This document shows positions 8,155-17,600 of a stretch of 25,028 nt of DNA, in pieces. The stretch spans positions 1 to 25,028 of the forward strand of contig PCBP01000072.1 of the NCBI GenBank assembly GCA_002730985.1, in the 5' to 3' direction. Each line of letters begins with the position of its first letter. Within the stretch, counting starts at the first letter, position 1. The notes under the pieces were generated by a model, which was not told the DNA's origin, did no database searches, and was given only the letters and a program-made list of their open reading frames with translations. The DNA comes from Flavobacteriales bacterium (GTDB lineage Bacteria > Bacteroidota > Bacteroidia > Flavobacteriales > BACL11). A program made the translations under genes and the position numbers.

Positions 8155-8793
8155 ATGAAAGCAAAAACTATTGCCCTTATCTTAATTCCTTTAAATCTTA
8201 TTCTATTCTATTTTGTATACAACAGTATCAATAGTCAAGTTAAATTCAATGAAGAGGCAGGAATCAGGATTACTGAAAATGTTCAAAAACTTAAAGATCT
8301 AAGGCAGTTACAAGTAAAATACAAGCAAAATAAAGGAGCGTTTGCTGACAATTTTGACAACTTAATTTATTTCTTAGAGAATGATTCAATGCCTATCATA
8401 AAAGCAACTGGAGAGACTCCAGACTCTCTCATTAATGGTGTGCAAATGTCAGACGAATTAGCACTAGAACTAGGACTAATCGCTAGAGACACTGCTTATG
8501 TATCAGCAAAAGAGACCGTATTTGACGCCACTTATATGAATAATAGAAAAAATGATTTCCCCCTAAATATAGATAAGCTCAAGACTATACCTTATTCTAA
8601 TACTACATACAACATAGATGCCGGACAAGTTGAAAAAGGGAATGTGATTGTTCAAGTATTTGAAATCTCTACTGATTATAGAACTGTATTTACAGGATTA
8701 GATGCTGAAAATAAAAGTTATGACTTAGATGCGCTTCTAAAAGTAGGATCTATGACAGAAGCATCTTTAAATGGAAACTGGAAAAGCGAATAA
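8155..8793 (+). CDS. Membrane-anchored protein of unknown function, upstream of DUF3822
   Basis: I do not recognise a named family. The 212-residue protein has a single N-terminal hydrophobic helix (about residues 5-23, IALILIPLNLILFYFVYNS), with the remainder predicted soluble and on the outer side of the inner membrane. A charged helical stretch follows (about 38-60, ENVQKLKDLRQLQVKYKQNK). The C-terminal part is mixed alpha/beta with motifs such as LKTIPYSNTTYNI and VFEISTDYRTVFTGLD. It opens a tight plus-strand operon: its last 23 bases overlap the start of the DUF3822 gene in another frame, so the two are probably translationally coupled. The overlap suggests a shared role with DUF3822, but nothing in the sequence says what it is. 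Confidence 0.8.
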   Translation: MKAKTIALILIPLNLILFYFVYNSINSQVKFNEEAGIRITENVQKLKDLRQLQVKYKQNKGAFADNFDNLIYFLENDSMPIIKATGETPDSLINGVQMSDELALELGLIARDTAYVSAKETVFDATYMNNRKNDFPLNIDKLKTIPYSNTTYNIDAGQVEKGNVIVQVFEISTDYRTVFTGLDAENKSYDLDALLKVGSMTEASLNGNWKSE

Positions 8794-9586
8794 TATACAA
8801 GCTAGCACATTTAATATTGCACATTATGAGCAATATCACCTTGCAGTTGAAATTGGATTGAGACACCTTTCATACTGCATAATTAACAATAATACATATA
8901 ATGTAGAATATATCAATAAATTTATTATTGAGAATGATTGTTTTGATCTAATAAATGAAGATGAAATTATAAAACTAGACTTTGCATCTTCTTCAGTTGT
9001 ATTCACTGATTTCCCTAGCACTCTAATCCCAGATGAATTATTTGACAAAGAAAATTCAAAAAAAATTCTTGAACTAACAAGTAATGTTTATGATCTCATA
9101 AGATCAGATCTATTATCGGACATCAATACACATCTTATATATACAATACCAGATCTTATAAATGATATTGCATTTACATTTTTCCCAAATGCAAAACAGA
9201 AAGCACAACAGTCACTTCTTATTGAGCAATTTATTAAACTTGATGAAAATAAAAATAATGCCTACATTTATATAGGTGAAAATAGCCTGAATATTACTGC
9301 ATTTAAAAATGGGAAATTACTACTCAACAATTCATTTGATTTTGAAACCAAAGAAGATATACTATACTACACTCTATTTGCTTTTGAACAGTTAAAACTA
9401 AATACCGAGACTGTAAGTACAAAACTATATGGAGAGATAATCAAAGGCGATGAAAAACATCAGCTATTATATGAGTATATTCGAAATATTAAATTTGGTT
9501 CAAGGCCACATCATTTAAATTTCTCGTCAGAATTTAATAAAATCCCAGAACATCAATTTTATGCACTATTTAGTCAATACATATGA
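8771..9586 (+). CDS. DUF3822 family protein
   Basis: This 271-residue cytoplasmic protein resembles the DUF3822 family of Bacteroidota: YHLAVEIGLRHLSYCIINNN near the start, SSVVFTDFPSTLIPDELFD in the first half, and a second half with AYIYIGENSLNITAFKNGKLL and YYTLFAFEQLKL. The alternating strand pattern suggests an actin/hexokinase-like (ASKHA) fold; that is my inference from the layout. Members of this family are, to my knowledge, regularly found just before rsmD, as here, where the stop overlaps the rsmD start by four bases (ATGA). The biochemical role is not known. The start overlaps the upstream membrane-protein gene by 23 bases; later ATG codons at or beyond 8827 would remove part of the conserved N-terminus. 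Confidence 0.85.
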   Translation: METGKANNIQASTFNIAHYEQYHLAVEIGLRHLSYCIINNNTYNVEYINKFIIENDCFDLINEDEIIKLDFASSSVVFTDFPSTLIPDELFDKENSKKILELTSNVYDLIRSDLLSDINTHLIYTIPDLINDIAFTFFPNAKQKAQQSLLIEQFIKLDENKNNAYIYIGENSLNITAFKNGKLLLNNSFDFETKEDILYYTLFAFEQLKLNTETVSTKLYGEIIKGDEKHQLLYEYIRNIKFGSRPHHLNFSSEFNKIPEHQFYALFSQYI

Positions 9587-10104
9587 GAATTGTAGCAGGG
9601 ACACATAAAGGTAGAAAAATAAAACCACCAAATAATTTAAATGTAAGACCAACTACAGATAGAGCAAAAGAAGCTCTCTTAAACATTATTAATAACAGAT
9701 ACTTATTTGAGAAAAAAACTATGCTCGATCTATTCTCTGGAACAGGAAACATCTCTCTTGAATTTGCATCAAGAGGTGTAGAGAATGTAGTGGCAGTAGA
9801 TCATAATAGTAAATGTATTGAATTTATCACTACTACAGCAAAAGAATTTGGATTTGATATCTCCACTGTGATATCTGATGGATTCAAGTATGCTCAGAAT
9901 TGCAAAAAACAATTTGATTTTATTTTTATAGACCCTCCTTATAATTATAATTATTACCAAGAAATAAAAGAGATGATTATTAAGAAAGATCTCGTCAAGA
10001 AAAATGGGCTGCTAATTATAGAACACAACAAAGATACTGTATTTGGTGATGATGTTGAAGTTAGGAAATATGGAGCAGTCCATTTTAGTATTTTTACATT
10101 TTAA
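9583..10104 (+). CDS. rsmD: 16S rRNA (guanine(966)-N(2))-methyltransferase RsmD
   Basis: RsmD methylates G966 of 16S rRNA on the assembled small-subunit intermediate using S-adenosylmethionine. The 173-residue product has the full family layout: MRIVAGTHKGRKI at the start, RPTTDRAKEALLNII (22-36), the SAM-binding DLFSGTGN (49-56), the VVAVDHN acidic loop (69-75) and the catalytic DPPY (117-120). Length matches the family. The start overlaps the DUF3822 stop by four bases, and coaD follows after 17 bases, the same rsmD-coaD order seen in many bacteria. Confidence 0.96.
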   Translation: MRIVAGTHKGRKIKPPNNLNVRPTTDRAKEALLNIINNRYLFEKKTMLDLFSGTGNISLEFASRGVENVVAVDHNSKCIEFITTTAKEFGFDISTVISDGFKYAQNCKKQFDFIFIDPPYNYNYYQEIKEMIIKKDLVKKNGLLIIEHNKDTVFGDDVEVRKYGAVHFSIFTF

Positions 10105-10109
10105 ATCAT

Positions 10110-10117
10110 TATTTTTG
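10110..10117 (+). promoter_or_regulatory. TAnnTTTG box immediately before coaD
   Basis: TATTTTTG ends four bases before the coaD start codon. It is an exact -7 consensus match, which would produce a leaderless coaD transcript. It lies inside an operon and has no -33 partner, so chance or a role as an AT-rich translation-start region is also possible. Confidence 0.3.
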
Positions 10118-10121
10118 AAAC

Positions 10122-10580
10122 ATGACAAGAATTGCAGTCTTTCCTGGATCGTTTTCCCCTTTCACAATAGGACATCAATCGATAATTGACAGGGCTCTGT
10201 CTCTTTTTGACAAGATCATCATTGGTATTGGCATCAATTCAGAGAAAAACCAATACTTTTCGATAGAAGAACGCATGCAATGGATAAAAGATGTTTATAC
10301 TAACAATCCTAAAGTTATAGTGAAGTTTTATGAAGGACTAACAGTAGATTTCTGCAAAAAAGAGAATGCAGAATTCATCATTAGGGGGATTAGAGATTCT
10401 CGAGATTTTAAATTTGAAAAGAATATTGCACAAACAAATCATGATCTCGACAGCAACATAGAGACTATATTCCTTATCACTCCTCCAGAGATCTCTCACA
10501 TCTCATCAACTATAATCCGTGATATTATAAAAAATGGCGGAGATGTAAGCAAATTTATACCAAAACAAATTAATCTCTAA
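10122..10580 (+). CDS. coaD: Phosphopantetheine adenylyltransferase CoaD
   Basis: CoaD transfers AMP from ATP to 4'-phosphopantetheine, giving dephospho-CoA, the penultimate step of coenzyme A synthesis. The 152-residue product shows the nucleotidyltransferase TxGH motif (T15-I-G-H18 within GSFSPFTIGHQ), the RGIRDSRDFKFE block that binds phosphopantetheine, and the C-terminal ISSTIIR motif equivalent to ISSTxxR. Length matches the family (about 150-165). It sits 17 bases after rsmD and 13 before the thioredoxin gene on the same strand. Confidence 0.96.
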   Translation: MTRIAVFPGSFSPFTIGHQSIIDRALSLFDKIIIGIGINSEKNQYFSIEERMQWIKDVYTNNPKVIVKFYEGLTVDFCKKENAEFIIRGIRDSRDFKFEKNIAQTNHDLDSNIETIFLITPPEISHISSTIIRDIIKNGGDVSKFIPKQINL

Positions 10581-10593
10581 AAACAAAAGAAAC

Positions 10594-11829
10594 ATGAAAC
10601 TCAAAGAAGGCCTAACTATCTTACTAATAATATTATTAGGAGTCTATTTTTCGATCAATAAGAAGACAATAAAAGAAACTAAAGTAACAATAGCCGGTAA
10701 AATTACCAACCCAAGAGGAGAGTCAGTAAGTTTTATCAACCAAGACACCTCTTACTCTACAACTACAAATAAAAACGGGGCTTTTACTATATCTTTTGAT
10801 TTGGATTCAGCCACCTACCTAAGATTCGAACATGGGCCTGAGGGAACTGCTATGTATGTAAATCCTGGAGACAAGATAGATCTTACAATTGACACTGAAT
10901 CATTTGATGAAACTATTAAATATAGAGGAAGTCCATCTTCTTCTTTCTTAGCTAAAAAATATCTTATAGAAGAAGGAAGTGATTACTTAGGAGAAGTATA
11001 CTACATGAGTAGCACACAGGAATATAAAACTTATTTGGAGAGCATCAAGAACTCTATTATTGATGAGTTCGGAGACGTCAATGACAGTAAATTTATCAAT
11101 AGTGAAGTTGCTAATATTGATAGAGACATTGAGTATTTTATTGGAAGGCAAGAAAAGTTATCTCAGTACTCAAATGATGTAAGAAGTTACATGTGGGAAA
11201 CAAGTGAAATATCCAGAGCATTTAATTTCTACGCGGCTCTTGACTCACTAAATACCACAGATTTTAAATCCATGACAGAACAATATACTCAAGCCTATCA
11301 ATCATCATTAAATAGAGTTACCAATGAAGAATTCTTAGCAACAGCTAAAGAAGGGATTACAAAGACAACTAATCGTTGGATAGAAATGAAAACTGCCGTT
11401 GATAACATACCAAAAGAAGGTCAGCCGGCAATTAACTTTAATTACCCTGACATAGATGACAATAACGTATCTCTCTCCAGTCTTAAAGGAAAGCTAGTAT
11501 ACGTTGATGTCTGGGCTACTTGGTGTGGACCTTGCAGGGCTGAGATCCCTTCTTTGCAAAAGTTAGAAGTAGATTATCATGAAAAAGATGTCACCTTTTT
11601 GAGCGTCTCAGTTGATCAAGATAAAGAAGCTTGGAGAAAAATGGTAGCAGATGAAGAGTTAGGAGGAATACAATTATGGGCTGATGGATGGAGTAAAATC
11701 ACTAAAGATTATGCTATCTTCGGGATCCCAAGATTTATGCTCTTTGACACTAAAGGAAATATAATCTCAACTAATGCTCCAAGACCTTCTTCTGATTCTA
11801 TTAGAGAATTATTAGATGCTAATCTGTAG
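10594..11829 (+). CDS. TlpA/ResA-type thiol-disulfide oxidoreductase with extended N-terminal domain
   Basis: This 411-residue envelope protein has an N-terminal hydrophobic anchor (about 7-22) without a lipobox cysteine. A beta-rich DUF4369-like domain follows (about 30-115, KITNPRGESVSFINQD and MYVNPGDKIDLTI), then a helical middle region (about 120-270). The C-terminal thioredoxin fold (about 275-411) has a canonical WCGPC active site (310-314) preceded by VYVDVWAT and a cis-proline near GIPRFMLFD. Such proteins reduce or exchange disulfides of exported proteins in the periplasm; the specific target is unknown. It ends the five-gene plus-strand run, and its last 11 bases overlap the 3' end of the convergent rdgB. 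Confidence 0.9.
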   Translation: MKLKEGLTILLIILLGVYFSINKKTIKETKVTIAGKITNPRGESVSFINQDTSYSTTTNKNGAFTISFDLDSATYLRFEHGPEGTAMYVNPGDKIDLTIDTESFDETIKYRGSPSSSFLAKKYLIEEGSDYLGEVYYMSSTQEYKTYLESIKNSIIDEFGDVNDSKFINSEVANIDRDIEYFIGRQEKLSQYSNDVRSYMWETSEISRAFNFYAALDSLNTTDFKSMTEQYTQAYQSSLNRVTNEEFLATAKEGITKTTNRWIEMKTAVDNIPKEGQPAINFNYPDIDDNNVSLSSLKGKLVYVDVWATWCGPCRAEIPSLQKLEVDYHEKDVTFLSVSVDQDKEAWRKMVADEELGGIQLWADGWSKITKDYAIFGIPRFMLFDTKGNIISTNAPRPSSDSIRELLDANL

Positions 11830-12394
11830 ACAAAAACTCAAGTAACTTCTTAACTGCCTTCCCTCTGTGACTAATGAGGCCTTTTTCTTGCTTTGTCATT
11901 TCAGCAAAAGTTTTATCAAAGGTATGTGGGATAAAAATTGGATCGTAACCAAAACCTTCTGCACCACATCTTATATTCGTAATATCCCCCTTGCATTCCC
12001 CTTGAAATAAATTCTCTACTCCATCGATAATAAGTGCAATTACAGTCTTAAAATTTGCAGTTCTATTCTGTGTCCCATGTAATTTATCAAGAACTTTTTG
12101 CATATTATCTTCGGCATTACAATACTCACCTGCATATCTAGCAGAGTACACCCCAGGCTCTCCACCTAAAGCATCAATTTCTAAACCAGTATCATCAGCA
12201 AAACAATTAAACCCATAATTCTCAAAAACATATCTTGCTTTTTGTAACGCATTTCCCTCTAGAGTAGGATGTGTTTCAGGTAATTCTTCTTTACAATTAA
12301 TATCTTTCAGGCCTAAGATCTCAATTCCAGAAGGGAGCAAAGCTCTAATCTCTGATAACTTATTTAAATTATTAGTTGCAAAAACGATCTGCAT
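11819..12394 (-). CDS. rdgB: Non-canonical purine NTP pyrophosphatase, RdgB/HAM1 family
   Basis: RdgB hydrolyses dITP, XTP and ITP to monophosphates, clearing damaged purines from the nucleotide pool. The 191-residue protein has the substrate-binding FATNNLNKLSEI at the start, FADDTGLEIDALGGEPGVYS with the metal-binding acidic residues, GFGYDPIF, and the C-terminal SHRGKA. Length is normal. The start codon directly abuts the rlmH stop (TAAATG), so the pair forms an operon. The 3' end overlaps the convergent thioredoxin gene by 11 bases. Confidence 0.96.
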   Translation of the reverse strand: MQIVFATNNLNKLSEIRALLPSGIEILGLKDINCKEELPETHPTLEGNALQKARYVFENYGFNCFADDTGLEIDALGGEPGVYSARYAGEYCNAEDNMQKVLDKLHGTQNRTANFKTVIALIIDGVENLFQGECKGDITNIRCGAEGFGYDPIFIPHTFDKTFAEMTKQEKGLISHRGKAVKKLLEFLSTD

Positions 12395-12868
12395 TTACTT
12401 GTGATGATAAGGTTCGTTATTAAGTATTGTATATCCTCGATAAATTTGTTCTACAAGAAACAAACGCACCATCTGATGAGAGAAAGTCATATTTGATAGA
12501 GATAATTTTTCATCTCCTCGAATATATATCTCCTCAGAGAAACCATAGGCACCTCCAACAACAAAAACTAATCGTTTCTTACCACTTAGCATCCATCCTT
12601 GCAACTTTTGCGAAAATTTAAGAGACGTAAAATCCTTTCCTTGCTCATCTAGAAGCACCAAATAATCAGAAGAATGTAATGTATTTAATATTGATTCCCC
12701 CTCTTTCTTTATCAACTCAACATTTGAAATATTCTTAGCTTTCTTAATATTTGGGATCTCCAATATCTCAAACCCAATATAATGTTGTAATCTTTTTTGA
12801 TATTCAGATATCCCATCAATCAGATACTGTTTGCTTGTCTTGCCAACAACAAGTAATACGATCTTCAT
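12395..12868 (-). CDS. rlmH: 23S rRNA (pseudouridine(1915)-N(3))-methyltransferase RlmH
   Basis: RlmH (SPOUT family) methylates N3 of pseudouridine 1915 in helix 69 of 23S rRNA on assembled 70S ribosomes. The product of 157 residues begins MKIVLLVVGKT, matching the family start; an upstream in-frame ATG at 12886 would add six residues not seen in the family and is rejected. The SAM-binding knot motifs are visible: VFVVGGAYGFSEEI, LSLSNMTFSHQMVRLFLVEQ, and the terminal YTILNNEPYHHK. It is followed without a gap by rdgB. It is divergent from nadC, with start codons 38 bases apart. Confidence 0.95.
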   Translation of the reverse strand: MKIVLLVVGKTSKQYLIDGISEYQKRLQHYIGFEILEIPNIKKAKNISNVELIKKEGESILNTLHSSDYLVLLDEQGKDFTSLKFSQKLQGWMLSGKKRLVFVVGGAYGFSEEIYIRGDEKLSLSNMTFSHQMVRLFLVEQIYRGYTILNNEPYHHK

Positions 12869-12874
12869 TTTTTG

Positions 12875-12882
12875 TATTTTTG
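12875..12882 (+). promoter_or_regulatory. Candidate -7 box (TATTTTTG) for nadC
   Basis: An exact TAnnTTTG match lies 24 bases before the nadC ATG, in the 38-base space between the divergent rlmH and nadC starts, giving a leader of about 22 bases. A one-mismatch box (TAATATTG) is present on the opposite strand nearby and could serve rlmH, so the two promoters would overlap. Confidence 0.5.
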
Positions 12883-12906
12883 GCAATATTAAGAATTTAT
12901 AACTTC

Positions 12907-13749
12907 ATGATAAAAAAAGAACTTCATAACTTTATTAAAAATGCCATAATTGAAGATCTTGGTGACGGGGATCATTCTTCAAGAGGAAGTGTCCCAGAAA
13001 ATACCAAAAACAAAGCACAATTATTAATAAAAGAGAGCGGAGTTATTGCTGGAATAGAACTAGCAATAATGATCTTTAAAGAAATTGATAATACTCTAAA
13101 AGTTACTCAAACCCTAAATGATGGAGATAAGGTGAAATTTGGTGATATTGCTTTTATAGTTGAAGGAAATTGTATATCAATCTTAACAGCAGAACGTTTA
13201 GTGCTTAATTGCATGCAACATATGAGTGCAATTGCTACTAAAACTAACTACTTAAATTCTTTAATTACTGATACAAAATGTAAATTATTAGACACACGAA
13301 AAACTACACCCCTTAATAGGATTATCGAAAAATGGGCAGTTAGAATTGGAGGAGGAATTAATCATAGATCTGGACTCTATGATATGATCATGATTAAAGA
13401 CAATCATATTGATTTTGGAGGAGGGATTGCTCGGGCAATTAGTAAAACAAAGAAGTACCTATCTAAAAAAGAAAAAGATCTAGATATTATTGTTGAAGCA
13501 AGAAATATTGATGAAGTAAACCAAATTCTAAAAGAAACAGGAGTGAAACGAATCCTACTTGATAACTTTGACTATAAAACAACTAAAAAAGCAGTTGCAA
13601 TAATTGGCAGTAAATGTGAAATTGAATCAAGTGGAGGAATCAATGAAGAAACTATTGTAAAATATGCGAAATGTGGAGTAGATTTTATTTCTGTTGGAGC
13701 ACTTACTCATTCTGTTCCTAATTTTGATCTAAGTTTAAAAGCTATTTAA
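12907..13749 (+). CDS. nadC: Nicotinate-nucleotide pyrophosphorylase (carboxylating), NadC
   Basis: NadC condenses quinolinate with PRPP, releasing CO2 and pyrophosphate, to give nicotinate mononucleotide in de novo NAD synthesis. The 280-residue product has the expected length and motifs: the N-terminal EDLGDGDHSS, LTAERLVLNCMQHMSAIAT, LDTRKTTPLNRIIEKWAVR, GGGINHRSGLYDMIMIKDNH with the PRPP/quinolinate-binding Arg, His and Lys residues, and the C-terminal ESSGGI and FISVGALTHS. The open frame continues upstream to 12751, but that part overlaps rlmH on the other strand and lacks family similarity; the ATG at 12907 gives the normal start. Its stop overlaps the next start by one base (TAATG). 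Confidence 0.96.
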   Translation: MIKKELHNFIKNAIIEDLGDGDHSSRGSVPENTKNKAQLLIKESGVIAGIELAIMIFKEIDNTLKVTQTLNDGDKVKFGDIAFIVEGNCISILTAERLVLNCMQHMSAIATKTNYLNSLITDTKCKLLDTRKTTPLNRIIEKWAVRIGGGINHRSGLYDMIMIKDNHIDFGGGIARAISKTKKYLSKKEKDLDIIVEARNIDEVNQILKETGVKRILLDNFDYKTTKKAVAIIGSKCEIESSGGINEETIVKYAKCGVDFISVGALTHSVPNFDLSLKAI

Positions 13750-14648
13750 TGTTTGATGCCCTTATAAATTCTACCAAAAGAATAAAACCAGTCGGTTTTG
13801 CTGGACTTAGCCTCTATGATGTTACTATCTTTTTCTGGAAAGGTTTAATGGAGGGGGGTATTACTACAAGGGCATCGTCACTAGCTTTTAACTTCTTCCT
13901 AGCATTCTTCCCATCAATAATTGTGTTTTTCACTCTTATACCCTACATACCTATTAATGGCATTCAAGAAACTTTGATGGAGTTGCTAACTGTGGTCTTA
14001 CCACCATCAACAAATGAAATTACTTTTAACACACTTGATGATATAATTAACAATCCAAGAAGCGGGCTTCTTTCTATTGGTTTTATATTAGCACTCTACT
14101 TCTCTACAAATGGCGTCAACTCACTTATTGAAGCTTTTAACACCTCTTACCACATTAGAGAAACACGTCCAATCATTCAGCAGAGAATTTTATCTCTTGG
14201 GCTAACTTTAGTGCTTTCCTCTATTCTGATCATTGCTATGGCACTAATCATATTTGGAAAATCTGCAGTAAACTACCTAACAGAATATCAACTTATAACA
14301 CAATATGCTGGAAAATTAATTCTATACGGAAAGTGGTCTGTAATACTACTCATTCTGTTAATTGGGATTTCTATTCTGTTTCATTTAGGGCCATCAATCA
14401 AAAGCAAATGGAAACTCTTTACACCAGGCTCCATATCCGCTACTCTAGGAATCATAATTACATCAATTGGTTTTAATTATTATATAAATCATTTCTCACA
14501 ATACAATAAGATTTACGGATCTATTGGTACTCTTATGATTATTTTAATATGGATGTACTTTAACTCTATAATTCTACTAACTGGGTTTGAACTTAATGCC
14601 AGCATCTCTAATGCAAAAGAAAAAGAAAAGGAAGAAGAATTAGAATAG
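13749..14648 (+). CDS. YihY/BrkB family inner-membrane protein
   Basis: This 299-residue polytopic membrane protein has the YihY/BrkB family pattern: an N-terminal FWKGLMEGGITTRASSLAFN leading into the first membrane helix (FNFFLAFFPSIIVFFTLIPY), then helices around LLSIGFILALYFSTNGVNSL, ILSLGLTLVLSSILIIAMAL, WSVILLILLIGISILFHLGP, the PGSISATLGIIITSIGFNYY block and a last helix before GFELNAS. About six helices are expected. The C-terminal tail is charged (KEKEKEEELE). The family has been called a tRNA nuclease or virulence factor in old annotations, but its transport or other role is not established. It overlaps nadC by one base, suggesting coupled translation. Confidence 0.9.
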   Translation: MFDALINSTKRIKPVGFAGLSLYDVTIFFWKGLMEGGITTRASSLAFNFFLAFFPSIIVFFTLIPYIPINGIQETLMELLTVVLPPSTNEITFNTLDDIINNPRSGLLSIGFILALYFSTNGVNSLIEAFNTSYHIRETRPIIQQRILSLGLTLVLSSILIIAMALIIFGKSAVNYLTEYQLITQYAGKLILYGKWSVILLILLIGISILFHLGPSIKSKWKLFTPGSISATLGIIITSIGFNYYINHFSQYNKIYGSIGTLMIILIWMYFNSIILLTGFELNASISNAKEKEKEEELE

Positions 14649-14680
14649 GAATTGTAAATTAGCGAATCAAAATTAAATCT

Positions 14681-17600
14681 ATGAAAAAAACTTTACTTAT
14701 TGCTACACTTATAGCTAGTACCTTTACCTCTGCTCAAGACTCATTAATCACCTCCGTTAATGAGGATCCGTACGTAAAAAAAGGAAACTACAATCCTTTA
14801 TCGCCACCAAACACCTACCAAAATGCTGACAATCCTAATTATTGGAAGAACAAAATGCCTCATGCAGCTTATTGGCAACAGGATGTATATTATAATATTA
14901 AAGCAAGAATTGATGAAGAAACAGATATTATAACTGCTACCGAACAATTAACCTATACAAATAATTCTCCAGATGAATTAAATGTTGTGTATTTTCATAT
15001 TTATCAAAATGCATTTCAACCTGGCTCTTATCTTGATGAACTACAATCTCAGAATGGAAAGAATCCAAAATATGGAGAATATGAATCACAAAAACTAGGG
15101 ACTACTATTGATGAAATTAGTATTAATGGAGAAAATGTAGCAACTGAGCTAGACAATACTATCCTAAAAGTGTACCTGCCAACTACTCTTAAAAAGAATA
15201 TGAGTATAACATTTGACATTAAATTTAAGACATATTTTGACGATGGTGATGTTAGAAGAAGGATGGCGATTTTTAATTCTTGGGGACACAAACACTATAA
15301 TGGGGTACATTGGTATCCAAGAATATGTGTCTATGATGCGAAATTCGGTTGGACAAAAGATCAACATCTAGGCAAAGAATTCTATGGTAATTTTGGGACA
15401 TTTGATGTAGAACTAGATTTTTCCTCAGATTTTATTGTAGAAGCAACAGGCTTTTTATTAAACAGAGATGAAGTATTACCTAAAGAATTAAGAGAGAAAT
15501 TAGATGTTAAAAATTTCAAAGACAAGCCATGGGGGTCAACACCTTCAGTTATAACTCCATATACAAAAGGAGAAAGAAAAGTATGGAAATTTCATGCGGA
15601 GAATGTACATGATTTTGCATTTACCGCAGATCCAACCTATAGGATTGGAGAAGCTTGGTGGCAAGATAAAGTATGCTATTCTTTAGTTCAAGAACCCCAC
15701 GCTATTAAGTGGCAAAATGCTGCTGAATTTGGTGCTCAATGCCTAAAAGTATTTTCAGAAGATTTTGGAATGTATGTATATCATAAAGTCATTGTAGCTG
15801 ATGCAAGAAGTGGAATGGAGTATCCAATGATTACATTAGACGGAGGCAGTGACCCTGGCTATAGGGATCTTCTTGCACATGAAATAGGTCATATGTGGTT
15901 TTTTGGGCAAGTAGGAAACAATGAAACATATCGTGCACTTTTAGATGAAGGATTTACCCAATTCTTAACAGCATGGGCAATGATAAAAATTGATGGCGAA
16001 TATGTAATAGAAAACGATTTAAAAAATAAATGGCAACAAAAATTTAAGAAACCTACTAAAGCAATTGATGAAGAAATATATTATTCATATATCAATGATG
16101 CCACAAAATACAATGATCCAGTAATATCAACCCACTCAGATCACTTTCATGGCGCTATAGGCCATGGTGGAGGATATAGACATGTATATTACAAAACTGC
16201 AGCCATGCTTTACAACCTACAATATGTTTTAGGAGATGAACTTTTCCTAGATGCAATGAAACATTACTTTGCTACTTGGAAAATAGCACATCCATATAAT
16301 GAAGATTTTAGGAATACAATTATTCGCTACACAAAAGTAGATTTAAACTGGTTTTTTGACCAATGGTTAGAGACAACTAAAAGAATTGATTACTCCGTCA
16401 AAGTCAAAGAAAATATAGTAACCTTTAATAGAAAATCAAGAATGCAAATGCCGATTGATTTCAGTATTATTGCTAAAAATGGGAAAAAATATGATTATCA
16501 TATCCCTAATAACTGGTTCATAAAAAAGACAGATGCGACAATCTTACCTAGATGGAATGGATGGGACCTGATCCATCCTAAATATTCAACAATAATTGAT
16601 GTGCCTTCAGGAATTGCTGAAGTAATTATTGACCCTACAAACCGACTAGCTGATGCTTATATGCCAAATAACAGCTCAGAGTACAATACTACTTTTAGTT
16701 TTGACCATAAATTGTGGCAATATTCAGACTGGAGAAATTATGAGATAAAATATCGACCAGATCTATGGTGGAATAATTATGATGGCATAAAAGTCGGCCT
16801 AAACCTAAACGGAGGTTATATGAATCATAATCATTTATTTGATGCAACAGCTTGGCTTAATACTGGGGCTTTACAGAAAGACAGCATCTTAAATCCTAAT
16901 AATTACGATCATTACTCTTATCGATTGACCTATAATACTAATCTAGATAATATTACACTAAATAGTCGAATAGAGCTAAAATCACAATTCATAGCAGGAT
17001 TATATACTAATAAGCTAAGTCTAAAAAAGTCAGATAGCAAAGGAAATAATAGCATGGAGGTTGAGCTATTATCGCTTTATAGAACTAATAATCAATATCT
17101 TATAAATAATGATTGGGAGTTAAGAAAAATGAATAATAGGATTAATATCACAATCGAACATAGATACAAGCATGTATATGGTAATGGAATACTAAACTTA
17201 GCACTCCAGTCATCAGCATTAGGGAGTGATTATGATTATAATTCTCTATCAGTTTCTATAAAAAATAATAACAAAATAGAGAAATTAAAGATAGCTACAC
17301 GTATATTTTGCCAAATTGGAACAGGTAGTAATTGGGCAGAAGAAAGTAAACTAGCTTTAGCTGGTGCAAATAATGAAGAGATGATGGATTCCAAATTCAC
17401 ACGAGCTAATGGTCTTGTAGAGTCAGATGACATGCATTATAGTTATACTACAAATCATTTTCATTCTGGTGGCGGTCTAAATCTTAGAGGATATACTGGA
17501 TATATAGCACCTGAATTTAATGACGATGGGACAATTAAATCTTTTGATTATAATGGGACAAGTGGAGCCGCTTTGAATACTGAGGTTGATTTCACAGCCT

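Noticed and set aside
12869..12886. Six-residue N-terminal extension of RlmH
   Set aside because: RlmH proteins begin directly with the MKI...VGK segment; the extension also runs into the likely promoter region.
12751..12906. Upstream extension of the nadC open frame
   Set aside because: The extra 52 codons lie over rlmH on the other strand, and NadC family similarity and normal length begin at the ATG at 12907.
13749..14648. Ribonuclease BN (rbn) annotation for the BrkB/YihY protein
   Set aside because: That name comes from an old misassignment of the family; the sequence is a polytopic membrane protein without nuclease motifs.
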